DNA of 15,727 bases from Planctomycetaceae bacterium (GTDB taxonomy: Bacteria > Planctomycetota > Planctomycetia > Pirellulales > Pirellulaceae): the NCBI GenBank assembly GCA_002685655.1, contig NYXM01000135.1, forward strand, positions 1-15,727, written 5' to 3'. This document shows, piece by piece, positions 8,838 through 15,727 of this stretch (position 1 is its first letter; every line of letters begins with the position of its first letter). Made by a program: the position numbers and the translations under genes. Under the pieces are notes generated by a model that was not told the DNA's origin, did not search any database, and saw nothing but the letters and a program-made list of their open reading frames with translations.

Positions 8838-8859
8838 CGTGCGCGTCGACGTGCGCACG
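8838..8859. promoter_or_regulatory. Perfect inverted repeat upstream of the 8889 gene
   Basis: CGTGCGC (8838-8844) and GCGCACG (8853-8859) form a perfect 7-base inverted repeat around GTCGACGT. It ends 29 bases before the ATG at 8889. It could be an operator dyad or a leader hairpin. There is no following T-run, so it is not an intrinsic terminator for the 8548 gene. In GC-rich DNA such a repeat may also occur by chance. Confidence 0.3.
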
Positions 8860-8888
8860 CTGGTCCACAGGTCTAGAGAGGCGTCACC

Positions 8889-11800
8889 ATGCGTTTGTCG
8901 GGATTATTCGTTCTGCGTTGGACAATTAGCGTAGTGCTGATTATCGCCCTTGCAGGTCTACATTCAGCCAACGCCGAACCACTCAGTTCGTCACCTGAGA
9001 TGCTGGAAGATGCCGAACTAACGGACGTTCAATTCATCGGCGTTGGTCAGGGCTGGGCAGTTGGCGATCGAGGCGCGATCTGGAAAACGGAAGACGCTGG
9101 GCGGCATTGGCAGTTGACGGATTCACCAGTGAATTGTCGCCTGGAGAGTGTGCACTTCATTGACGAGAGCCAAGGCTGGGCCGTTGGCGGATGGATTCAT
9201 CCGTTGACACACAAGACATCAGCTGTCGTGTTGTACACCGACAACGGAGGCCGACGTTGGAAACGTCTGAATACCTCAACCTTGCCCGGTTTGCGTCACG
9301 TGACTTTCTTTGACCAACGAAACGGCTGGGTGGTCGGTAATTCATCGGCCATGTATCGTTCGGGCGTTTTTCGCACTCGCGATGGCGGTCGAAGCTGGTC
9401 CGCGGTTCCGGCCGAGCGAATTGGCCACTGGTTGGGTGCATACTTTTTCGATGACCGGCAGGGAATCGTCGTGGGGCGCGACAGCGCCGTCGCCGGCGTG
9501 ACCGCGGGGATGATGCGGCGTTCGCAAAAACCGGTGTCCGATTGGAAGCCGATGCGGGACGTGACCTTCATCGGAGGAGTTGGATGGTCGGTCGGCGACG
9601 GAGGCCGTGTGTGGCGTTCCGGCAACCATGGCGCATCATGGCAACGTGTCCCGCTGCCTGAGGGAGTCGCCAGACAATTCGACTTTCGCACCATTGCCAC
9701 CGTTGACGCGCACATCTGGATCGCCGGCGCACCGGGCACTTCTGTACTGCATTCTGCCGACGCTGGCCAATCATGGGAACTGTTCGACACCGGGCAGCGT
9801 ATGCCGCTGGCCGCATTGTCGTTTGTCGACGCCCAACATGGCTGGGCGGTCGGAGCGATGGGCACGATACTGGCCACACAAGACGGCGGTCGGACATGGC
9901 GATCTCAGCGAGGCGAATCGCGTCGAGCGGCACTGTTGGCCGTGGTCAGTGAACCCCAGCGCATTCCATTCGAGATGTTGGCGCGGCTCAGCGGTGACGA
10001 AGGATATCTCGCCACTGTCGAGATCATGAGTCGTCGCGATATTGAAGTCTCCCAAAATAAGGAGTCGTCGGCCGCAGAGCGCAGCCAGGCAGCCGTGTCG
10101 GAGCTTGGGGGCAGTTTCAGCGAGGCGTCGTGGCAGTTTCCACTGCGTCAGCGTGGATTGAAGATGCCTGCCGAGGCCATCATTGCGGGCTGGAATATCG
10201 TCAACGACAACCAGGGCATCGCGCGGATGGAAGAACTCGTCGTCCGCAAAATTCGTCAATGGCAACCCGACGTGATTGTCACCGAGAATGCCAGCCCGGA
10301 CATGCAAGACCCACTGGCGCATGTCATCAACCAAATCGTGCTCGCGGCCGTGCGTCGCGCGGCAGACCCCGAAGCCTTTCCCGACCAGCTGGCGGTTGCC
10401 CAGTTGGTGCCCTGGAAAGTCAAGAAGGTCTTTGGCGTGTTGCCGGGAGATCAAACCGGCACGGTGACATTGCAGACATCTCGGCTGGCGACACGCCTGG
10501 GAAGTTCGTTGGCCGATCAGGCCGCCCGGACACGAGGGTTGGTTTTTGATCGTTGGCAACCAAGTCCTACGCGATTGGGCTTTGAACTGCTGATCAATGA
10601 AACATCGAATAAAGCCGGCACGCGTGACTTCTTCAGCGGGTTAATGATCGAGCCGGGTGTCTCACGACGCCACGCAACAAACCGCTCAAACGAAGACCTC
10701 GAATCGCTGACCAATGCCGCGCGGCGACGCCGTACCGTGGATCAACTCTTGGCGCGAAATCGTCAAGATCCGACTGCTGGAATCAGTTGGTTGGCGCAAC
10801 TCGACGACCTCACACGCGGGCTCGATTCAAACGCCGCCTGCATGACGCTCTACGAATTGTCGCAGAGCTATCTGGCCGGAGGCCATCATGATCTAGCCGC
10901 TGACGTCATGCGGTCCTTGGTGACGAATCACCCGGATCACGCGTTGACCGAATCGGCGCTGGTTTGGCTGATTCAGTATCATGCCAGTGGCGAAATAGCC
11001 AATCGTGAAACCGATCGGAATCGACAAACCAGAAATGCCGTGCCGGTGTTGTCAGGCGGTGGAGTCGACTTGCAGCCGTCGAAGGGGCGTTTCGACAACG
11101 CGAATCCCACCGACCGTTCGGTTTTTCAACTCGCCAGTCGACAGACCGCAAGTGGTTCAGCGGGATTGGTGAGTCAGCGGGCGGCCAACGTTTTTGCATT
11201 GGCAAAACAGGTTCGACAATCACGCCCCACGCTATTTGCCGAACCGTCGATTCAGTTCGCGATTGCCTCGGCACATCGCGAAAGCAGGCAACTTCGCGAA
11301 GCCAACCATCTGTTCGCTGGACTCGTTCGTAGCCATCGGGTGGATATGTGGTCGCAGTGTGCACGCGGCGAATTGTGGCTTGCCGATGGCAAAGGCCTGC
11401 CACCCAAGACCCTGCTGAAGTGCGAAAACACAGCCAGCAAGCCAAAGCTCGATGGCACGTTGGACGATGGCGTCTGGCAGGACAGACAGACCGTGCCAAT
11501 TCGCAGCCGTTTGAAAGACGACGAAGACTGGCCAACCGAAGTCATGTTGGCACACGACAACGAGTTTCTGTACGTCGCGGCGCGTTGTACCATTCCCTCG
11601 GGGGTGGAATATGAAGTCGAGACTCAGCCCCGGCCGCGCGATCCGGACTTGTCACATCACGATCGGATTGATGTTCTAATCGATATCGACCGAGATTTTG
11701 CCACCTATTACCGCTTGACGATCGACCATCGCGGCTGGGTCAGCGATGCGTGTTGGGGCGATACCACCTGGGATCCCCAGTGGTTTGTGGCGGCTCGGTC

Positions 11801-11990
11801 GGATCGCAATGAGTGGGTCGTTGAGGCCGCGATTCCGCTCGCTGCGTTGCATTCCAGCCCGCTGCCTCGAGCCGCGACGTGGGCGGTGGGTATTCAACGC
11901 ACAGTGCCAGGCATCGGTTTTCAGTCTTGGACCAAACCGGCGGCGACGGAGCCAGATCCCGCCGGATTCGGCTACTTACAATTCCAATAG
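8889..11990 (+). CDS. Exported Ycf48-repeat / PIG-L-like / CBM9-like fusion protein
   Basis: The 1033-residue protein starts at ATG 8889, preceded by GAGAGG (8876-8881) at a 7-base spacing. Residues 1-29 are a Sec signal peptide ending ANA before E30. Residues about 45-345 hold Ycf48/BNR-type propeller repeats: GWAVGDRGAIWKTEDAGRHW, then further GWAVG or GWVVG strands each followed by a DGGR.W or DNGGRRW turn, the last at about 318-335. Residues about 346-600 look like a PIG-L/LmbE deacetylase domain (EMLARLSGDEGYLATVEI, WQPDVIVTENASP, AAVRRAADPEAFP) but lack the HPDD metal motif. Residues about 610-840 are mainly helical with TPR-like character. Residues about 840-1033 match a family 9 carbohydrate-binding fold (KLDGTLDDGVWQD, DRIDVLIDIDRD, WVVEAAIPLAAL, ending in a GYLQF strand). 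Role unknown; periplasmic or surface glycan binding is a guess from the CBM9-like end. It converges on the 12050-13108 gene with a 59-base gap. Confidence 0.87.
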   Translation: MRLSGLFVLRWTISVVLIIALAGLHSANAEPLSSSPEMLEDAELTDVQFIGVGQGWAVGDRGAIWKTEDAGRHWQLTDSPVNCRLESVHFIDESQGWAVGGWIHPLTHKTSAVVLYTDNGGRRWKRLNTSTLPGLRHVTFFDQRNGWVVGNSSAMYRSGVFRTRDGGRSWSAVPAERIGHWLGAYFFDDRQGIVVGRDSAVAGVTAGMMRRSQKPVSDWKPMRDVTFIGGVGWSVGDGGRVWRSGNHGASWQRVPLPEGVARQFDFRTIATVDAHIWIAGAPGTSVLHSADAGQSWELFDTGQRMPLAALSFVDAQHGWAVGAMGTILATQDGGRTWRSQRGESRRAALLAVVSEPQRIPFEMLARLSGDEGYLATVEIMSRRDIEVSQNKESSAAERSQAAVSELGGSFSEASWQFPLRQRGLKMPAEAIIAGWNIVNDNQGIARMEELVVRKIRQWQPDVIVTENASPDMQDPLAHVINQIVLAAVRRAADPEAFPDQLAVAQLVPWKVKKVFGVLPGDQTGTVTLQTSRLATRLGSSLADQAARTRGLVFDRWQPSPTRLGFELLINETSNKAGTRDFFSGLMIEPGVSRRHATNRSNEDLESLTNAARRRRTVDQLLARNRQDPTAGISWLAQLDDLTRGLDSNAACMTLYELSQSYLAGGHHDLAADVMRSLVTNHPDHALTESALVWLIQYHASGEIANRETDRNRQTRNAVPVLSGGGVDLQPSKGRFDNANPTDRSVFQLASRQTASGSAGLVSQRAANVFALAKQVRQSRPTLFAEPSIQFAIASAHRESRQLREANHLFAGLVRSHRVDMWSQCARGELWLADGKGLPPKTLLKCENTASKPKLDGTLDDGVWQDRQTVPIRSRLKDDEDWPTEVMLAHDNEFLYVAARCTIPSGVEYEVETQPRPRDPDLSHHDRIDVLIDIDRDFATYYRLTIDHRGWVSDACWGDTTWDPQWFVAARSDRNEWVVEAAIPLAALHSSPLPRAATWAVGIQRTVPGIGFQSWTKPAATEPDPAGFGYLQFQ

Positions 11991-12049
11991 AGCGCGTGCC
12001 GATGCACTCACCCGCTGGGAGAGGTGTCAGCTCTACAGGCTGCATGATG

Positions 12050-13108
12050 TTACTCTGCTGGAAATTCTACGAGCTCTTCGGCGCACGCATCGAGCGTGGT
12101 CACCCAACCAACACTGCGCGATCGGGCACAACCGACGCCAGCAACCTTGTAGTCGGGATCCAACAACATCTTTCGGTGTCCACGTTCCTGAATGCCAGGG
12201 TCGAGTAGCCACCAACAGATCATCCCTCGGGCCGCCACGGATTGCGACCAATTACCCCAGGTCACGTTTTCACCATGGATCGGCAGCAAGAACGGGTACC
12301 GTACTTGGGCGTCGCCATGGTGCAACGTCTTCGTCTTCCGATCGACTGTGATCGAACACTCGTAACCCGGTTCTTTCAAACGTGCCAATGTTGCTTCCTC
12401 ACCGTGTTGGGCAACAAACTCACCCACATCATCGGGCACGGACCAGTAGCGGTAAGCGTTGCTTCCTGAATAGGCGACCCAATAATACCGCCCTTCTTTC
12501 TTAAACACCCGAGCAACGTCAGTCCCATTGTCCGGCAATTGATTGACAAATCGTTGCCAGTCGGCAATTGAAGATCGTGATCCCCCAAAACTGCCGATGC
12601 GGGCGCCGGCTTTTCGTCCCAGACTGTCGACGTGGGGATCGCGCCGCTTGCCGCCGACGAGAAAGTCATGTGAATAGAATCTCGCCGAGCGGTCGAGGAC
12701 GTCATTGCGCTGCAAACGAGCCAGTTTGGGAGCCGCTCGCAACGCCTCGATGGCCTCGTCCAAGATCGCGCGGGCGGTCTCTTCGGTACCGCCTTCGTCA
12801 AGCGTTAGGTAGTCGATCTTTGTGCCACCAATGAGAAACGCCCGAAATTGCAGAAATGGTTGATCGGCGTTTCTTGGCAAACGGACCAGCCGCTCCTTAA
12901 GTGGCGCGATGAAACGCTCGGCATAATCGTTAGGGTCGGAACGCAATAAGTTGATTTCGGAAAAGACCTGGTCTTCCAACGTTGCCAAATCACGACTTGT
13001 CCGCGAGCCGTGCTGCGATTCCTGCCCAGAACTTGCTCCGACGAACGACAGAACCAATACGGTCGAACTTGCCAATTGAAAAACTCGAGCTCTTATGTGC
13101 CGATGCAT
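12050..13108 (-). CDS. Exported CAP-superfamily (SCP/PR-1, YkwD-like) protein
   Basis: The 352-residue protein begins at ATG 13108, chosen because GGAG (13115-13118 on the complement) sits 6 bases upstream and a signal peptide starts directly (MHRHIRARVFQLASSTVLVL, likely processed near SSG, residues 26-28). Starts 8 and 11 codons earlier are possible but lack this ribosome site. CAP features are the opening helix FSEINLLRSDPNDYAERF (49-66), a helix with H147 (RSARFYSHDF), DPHVDSLGRKAGARIGSFG (157-175), GENVTWG (279-285, Glu280), and WWLLDPGIQERGHRKMLL (299-316, His311). His and Glu at such positions line the CAP cavity in the family. CAP proteins are secreted and often bind lipids or the cell wall; their activity in planctomycetes is unknown. 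About 105 residues separate the DPHVDS segment from GENV, much more than in compact bacterial CAP domains. It is divergent from the transglutaminase-like gene. Confidence 0.88.
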   Translation of the reverse strand: MHRHIRARVFQLASSTVLVLSFVGASSGQESQHGSRTSRDLATLEDQVFSEINLLRSDPNDYAERFIAPLKERLVRLPRNADQPFLQFRAFLIGGTKIDYLTLDEGGTEETARAILDEAIEALRAAPKLARLQRNDVLDRSARFYSHDFLVGGKRRDPHVDSLGRKAGARIGSFGGSRSSIADWQRFVNQLPDNGTDVARVFKKEGRYYWVAYSGSNAYRYWSVPDDVGEFVAQHGEEATLARLKEPGYECSITVDRKTKTLHHGDAQVRYPFLLPIHGENVTWGNWSQSVAARGMICWWLLDPGIQERGHRKMLLDPDYKVAGVGCARSRSVGWVTTLDACAEELVEFPAE

Positions 13109-13234
13109 CTTCGTCTCCGTTGGAAATCTCATGTGCACCATCGCATAACCTAATCAAAAAGACACGCCCGCAGTGAGTTTGGAACGAGACTGTGACGGTT
13201 GTATTACGTGGGCTACGTCATCTTCCCATTCTAA

Positions 13235-13263
13235 TTGACTCCCTTATACCTGCGTGCTAACGT
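13235..13263 (+). promoter_or_regulatory. Possible sigma-70 type promoter for the transglutaminase-like gene
   Basis: TTGACT (13235-13240) is a good -35 box and is followed after 17 bases by TAACGT (13258-13263), a weak -10 box matching TATAAT at three positions. It lies about 58 bases before the ATG at 13321. The start itself has a strong ribosome site, GAAGGGA (13306-13312), at a spacing of 8 bases. The 212-base region 13109-13320 must also carry the divergent promoter of the CAP gene, for which I saw no clear boxes. Confidence 0.35.
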
Positions 13264-13320
13264 ATTTCATCTCCTCACCTTGTTTTAACAGATCCGGCGA
13301 TTTTTGAAGGGATTTCTACC

Positions 13321-14601
13321 ATGGGGACGTCTTTAGTTTTTGTTGCCATTCTTGCTGCGAACAGCGTCGGCAGTGACATTGGCGAGCAGAAGATCGAGAA
13401 GCAGAATCAGATTTTTCAAAAATGGTGGGGCAACGAAATGGTCTGGAAGTTTGACGACTTGCCAACCAAGAGCAAAGTCGTCGAATCACGCATTCCCTAT
13501 TCGGGACACATTTACCCCGATACGGCGGGTGGAACAGTCAATGCCTTGTCAAAATACGACTGGGCCTTCAATGGAAGGAGCGGCCGTGCCGCGGCCTTTG
13601 AGCGCTGGGATACAACCGCATTTCAGGAGCCTGAGTCCACCCGCAGAGGATTGTTCGGCCTGTTTGCAGTGAGAAGGATGAGCACGCCGCATTGGCATGG
13701 ACATCGTAACGGCTGGGCAGCGGCCGCGATCCGACACGCCGAGCCAAAGCAGAGTGTGAAACGCAACGGAGTCGTCTTTACACCAGCCGACATCAAAGCG
13801 CTGCTGGCCGAAATCTATACCTACAACGACACGCAGATGCTCGATGGCGACGGATCGTACATCAACGCCGGGACGTTCCATGCCCTGCTGACAAACTGGT
13901 TGGGCCGTGGAAAACACCCCATCGGGATGGAAGCCGATCCCGGCAAAGAAAAATGGAACTACCCGATCTATGCCTATTCGACGACTTTTGCCAAGCGCGG
14001 ATCGAATCAGGTCGAAGTCAAAATGAACGCTGCCTATGCCAACAGTTCCAACGGCGAGTACCAGCAGAGTCCACGTTTGAAACGCATCAAGTACTTTCAT
14101 TATATGCTTGAGTTGAGTGACGCAGGTGATATTGTCGGTGGCTACTACTACCGCGACAGTTCACGGATTGACATGCTGTGGATTCCCGTGTCGCCGAAAC
14201 AAGGCAGGCAGCCCGGCAACGAACGAGGTAACCCTCATGTAGACGTCAACGAAGTGTTGGCAATCTGGCGTGCGTCGGTCCCACAATCTGATCGTGAGAT
14301 CTGGCCTTGCATCGATGCTTCGCCCCAGGATCGGCTGTTCGCCAATGCCGAGATCGACGGCCTCAAGCCGTTGACGGATTTCTCAGTGACCGTGGCCAAG
14401 CCTGTTGTCGAAAACCAATCGACCGATGGTGATGCGGCGACTGAGGGAACTGCGGACACAATCGAGACGCCCGTGGCGGAGAATGCTGCCGTCACGACGG
14501 TGGATTCGTCGGAAACGAACGCAGATGCTGTTTCTTTGGAGGCAGCCGCTGAAGAAAATGCCGTTCCCACGACGACAGAAACGACATCTGTCGAAGGCTA
14601 G
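13321..14601 (+). CDS. Transglutaminase-elicitor (GP42-like) family protein with Cys-to-Arg change at the expected nucleophile
   Basis: The 426-residue protein has a hydrophobic N-terminus (LVFVAILAANSVG, 5-17) that may be a weak signal peptide. Residues about 35-345 match the transglutaminase-elicitor fold as I know it: FDDLPTKSKVVESRIPYSG (45-62), WHGHRNGWAAAAIRHAEP (125-142), NGVVFTPADIKALLAEIY (149-166), AGTFHALLTNWLGRG (183-197, His187), ADPGKEKWNYPIYAYS (205-220, Asp206). In that family the segment before GWA or AWA holds the catalytic Cys (GLCHAWAPA in oomycete GP42). Here the corresponding residue is Arg129, coded CGT, one base from TGT. The only cysteine in the protein is Cys330. His187 and Asp206 of the presumed triad remain, so cross-linking activity is probably lost unless the alignment is shifted. 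Residues 361-426 are an acidic Thr/Ala/Glu-rich tail. The gene is monocistronic: strong ribosome site upstream, intrinsic terminator downstream. Confidence 0.83.
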   Translation: MGTSLVFVAILAANSVGSDIGEQKIEKQNQIFQKWWGNEMVWKFDDLPTKSKVVESRIPYSGHIYPDTAGGTVNALSKYDWAFNGRSGRAAAFERWDTTAFQEPESTRRGLFGLFAVRRMSTPHWHGHRNGWAAAAIRHAEPKQSVKRNGVVFTPADIKALLAEIYTYNDTQMLDGDGSYINAGTFHALLTNWLGRGKHPIGMEADPGKEKWNYPIYAYSTTFAKRGSNQVEVKMNAAYANSSNGEYQQSPRLKRIKYFHYMLELSDAGDIVGGYYYRDSSRIDMLWIPVSPKQGRQPGNERGNPHVDVNEVLAIWRASVPQSDREIWPCIDASPQDRLFANAEIDGLKPLTDFSVTVAKPVVENQSTDGDAATEGTADTIETPVAENAAVTTVDSSETNADAVSLEAAAEENAVPTTTETTSVEG

Positions 14602-14643
14602 TCGAACTCAAAGGGAGGGGACACTCGCCAATTCAAACCACCT

Positions 14644-14683
14644 ACGGCCAGACGATCATCCACAGATCGTTTGGCCGTTTTTT
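14644..14683 (+). terminator. Strong intrinsic terminator after the transglutaminase-like gene
   Basis: A 14-base stem pairs ACGGCCAGACGATC (14644-14657) with GATCGTTTGGCCGT (14665-14678), with a single G-U pair, around the 7-base loop ATCCACA. A run of six T (14678-14683) follows directly. It lies 42 bases after the stop codon at 14601. On the other strand no T-run follows the stem, so it should act mainly on the plus-strand transcript. Confidence 0.9.
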
Positions 14684-14762
14684 GTGCGGCTGCTCTCTGG
14701 GGATTCGCTGCGCTAGACGCCAACCACCCTTTGCTGAGAACCGGTCGAATCGAGACAGAACG

Positions 14763-15727
14763 TTAGTAGTTATATTCCAGACCAGCATAAGCCCCGTGCG
14801 CGATCAGGCTACCGTTGGTATTCACCGTACGCAGGCTATCGATCGCGGAGATGTAGTCAACTGGTATCTGGTTCGTCGACAACGCGACTCCGGTCAACGC
14901 AACCACTCGATATCCGATCGTGGCGCTCCAGCAGGGAGTAAACTGATAATCAAGTCCGGTTCTAAACTCGGCTACGAATGCCGCGTCCTTCTTCTCCGCC
15001 CGGATGTCCAACGGTGTTCCAAAATAGGGACTCACGACATCGGACACTTCGGCCAGCCCATTGGTGCCAAAGATTCGCGAATGCTGGCTGCTGCGATTTA
15101 CAAAAATGCCCACCTTCGTGTCGACATATGACGTGAGACAGGGTTTAAAGCAAACATCGACGCGCCCTCCGACCTGAAAACCAAGCAGGTCATTCTCGGC
15201 TTCGATTCCATAGTGCAGTTCTTCTAGAGCCCCGGTAAAACTGATATCGATGGGGTCCGTAGAATACAGGAAGCTCTCATCGAAGCTGACATATCGAAGA
15301 CCAGCCGCCCAGGCGAGTTTGACGTTGCTGCAACCACACAGCTGGGTGTAATTCGATTCGAACAGATTCAATTCGATATTGTGGAGATCGTAGTTTCTCC
15401 GCAGTCGGTGACGCTCGGCTAGAAAGAACGCAGTGCTAGCCAGCTGTGGACCGCCACCTGGATCATAGCTGATCCCGTCGAAATGCAAGATCGTGTCCAA
15501 ACCTACTACTGCGTTGGCGCCCCAAGCGTTAGCTTCTTCGGAGCCAGGATAAATCCCCCAGTAGACGAATTCAAGGGCAGTTGAGCCACATCCGAAAAAG
15601 CGTCCAAAGCGGGTCTCGAAGCCAGCCGAATAAGAAGCGTCGGCGTCGTGCGTGTTGAGAACCCGGCTTCGAATATCGGCGGTGTCGTAGCTGAGCCAGA
15701 CGTTGTTCTCCCGATCACGGGTCATGA
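14763..15727 (-). CDS. Probable BBP7-family outer-membrane beta-barrel protein, partial (5' end beyond window)
   Basis: The visible 320 codons end at TAG 14763 and continue to the right edge. The ATG at 15723-15725 is probably internal (MTRDRENNVWLSYDTADI), because there is no signal peptide and the frame runs off the window. Alternating aromatic/polar strands with turns occur throughout: SAGFETRFGRFFGCGS, ALEFVYWGIYPGSEEANAWG, NVKLAWAAGLRYVSFDESF, GFQVGGRVDVCFKPCLTSYV, AAFVAEFRTGLDYQFTPCW, ending GAYAGLEYNY. The terminal aromatic residue fits a BAM-type barrel signal. The pattern matches the putative beta-barrel porin-7 family, which is expanded in Pirellula/Rhodopirellula relatives; transport function is unproven. 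Six cysteines (C46, C130, C132, C192, C196, C265, numbered from that ATG) could form disulfides outside the cytoplasm. No clear terminator was found between it and the opposing gene on its own strand. Confidence 0.78.
   Translation of the reverse strand, partial: MTRDRENNVWLSYDTADIRSRVLNTHDADASYSAGFETRFGRFFGCGSTALEFVYWGIYPGSEEANAWGANAVVGLDTILHFDGISYDPGGGPQLASTAFFLAERHRLRRNYDLHNIELNLFESNYTQLCGCSNVKLAWAAGLRYVSFDESFLYSTDPIDISFTGALEELHYGIEAENDLLGFQVGGRVDVCFKPCLTSYVDTKVGIFVNRSSQHSRIFGTNGLAEVSDVVSPYFGTPLDIRAEKKDAAFVAEFRTGLDYQFTPCWSATIGYRVVALTGVALSTNQIPVDYISAIDSLRTVNTNGSLIAHGAYAGLEYNY

Noticed and set aside
9771..10559. A 262-codon minus-strand open frame
   Set aside because: Antisense to the 1033-residue exported protein across its last propeller strands and PIG-L-like domain; composition is that of a shadow frame in GC-rich coding DNA.
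11991..12049. Shared terminator between the convergent genes
   Set aside because: Only very short stems (about 4 pairs) and no T-run in the 59-base gap; no terminator can be supported.
1..15727. CRISPR arrays, tRNA or rRNA genes, transposases, phage genes
   Set aside because: No regularly spaced direct repeats, cloverleaf or rRNA-like segments, and no integrase or transposase motifs were seen on either strand.

Overview
The window looks like a chromosomal piece of a planctomycete, most likely of the Pirellulales/Rhodopirellula type. This is inferred from the gene content: a probable BBP7-type outer-membrane barrel, a Ycf48-repeat protein fused to a CBM9-like domain, a bacterial GP42-like transglutaminase, a CAP-domain secreted protein, and an ECF sigma factor followed by a giant membrane-anchored VIT/VWA protein. 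I saw no tRNA, rRNA, CRISPR array, insertion sequence or phage gene.

Left half (1-8030, minus strand): an ECF sigma factor gene (8030 to 7440) is followed after 27 bases by a giant open frame starting at 7412 that runs off the left edge. At least 2470 codons are visible. That protein has a short N-terminal tail like those of FecR-type anti-sigma factors, one membrane segment, a FecR-like domain, a complete VIT domain, a VWA domain with an intact MIDAS, a Ser/Gly-rich linker and more than 1000 residues of helical-repeat-like sequence. The pair reads as a two-gene signalling operon: a sigma factor and a candidate transmembrane regulator with a very large extracytoplasmic part.

Middle (8031-8888): upstream of the sigma gene lies a compact structured repeat (8091-8188) with terminal inverted repeats and two inner hairpins, resembling a non-autonomous MITE/REP-type element. 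Beyond it are about 360 bases with no convincing gene, then a 57-residue single-span membrane protein (8548-8721) and a small perfect inverted repeat just before the next gene.

Right half (8889-15727): four genes for exported proteins. A 1033-residue protein joins a Ycf48-like propeller, what looks like a metal-site-less PIG-L/LmbE domain, a helical part and a C-terminal CBM9-like domain. It converges on a CAP-superfamily protein (minus strand). Divergent from that is a transglutaminase-elicitor-like protein whose expected catalytic cysteine is an arginine; it ends in a strong intrinsic terminator. The right edge cuts a probable BBP7-family barrel on the minus strand. Nothing links these four genes into one pathway except export; the clearest candidate system is the sigma/VIT-VWA pair.
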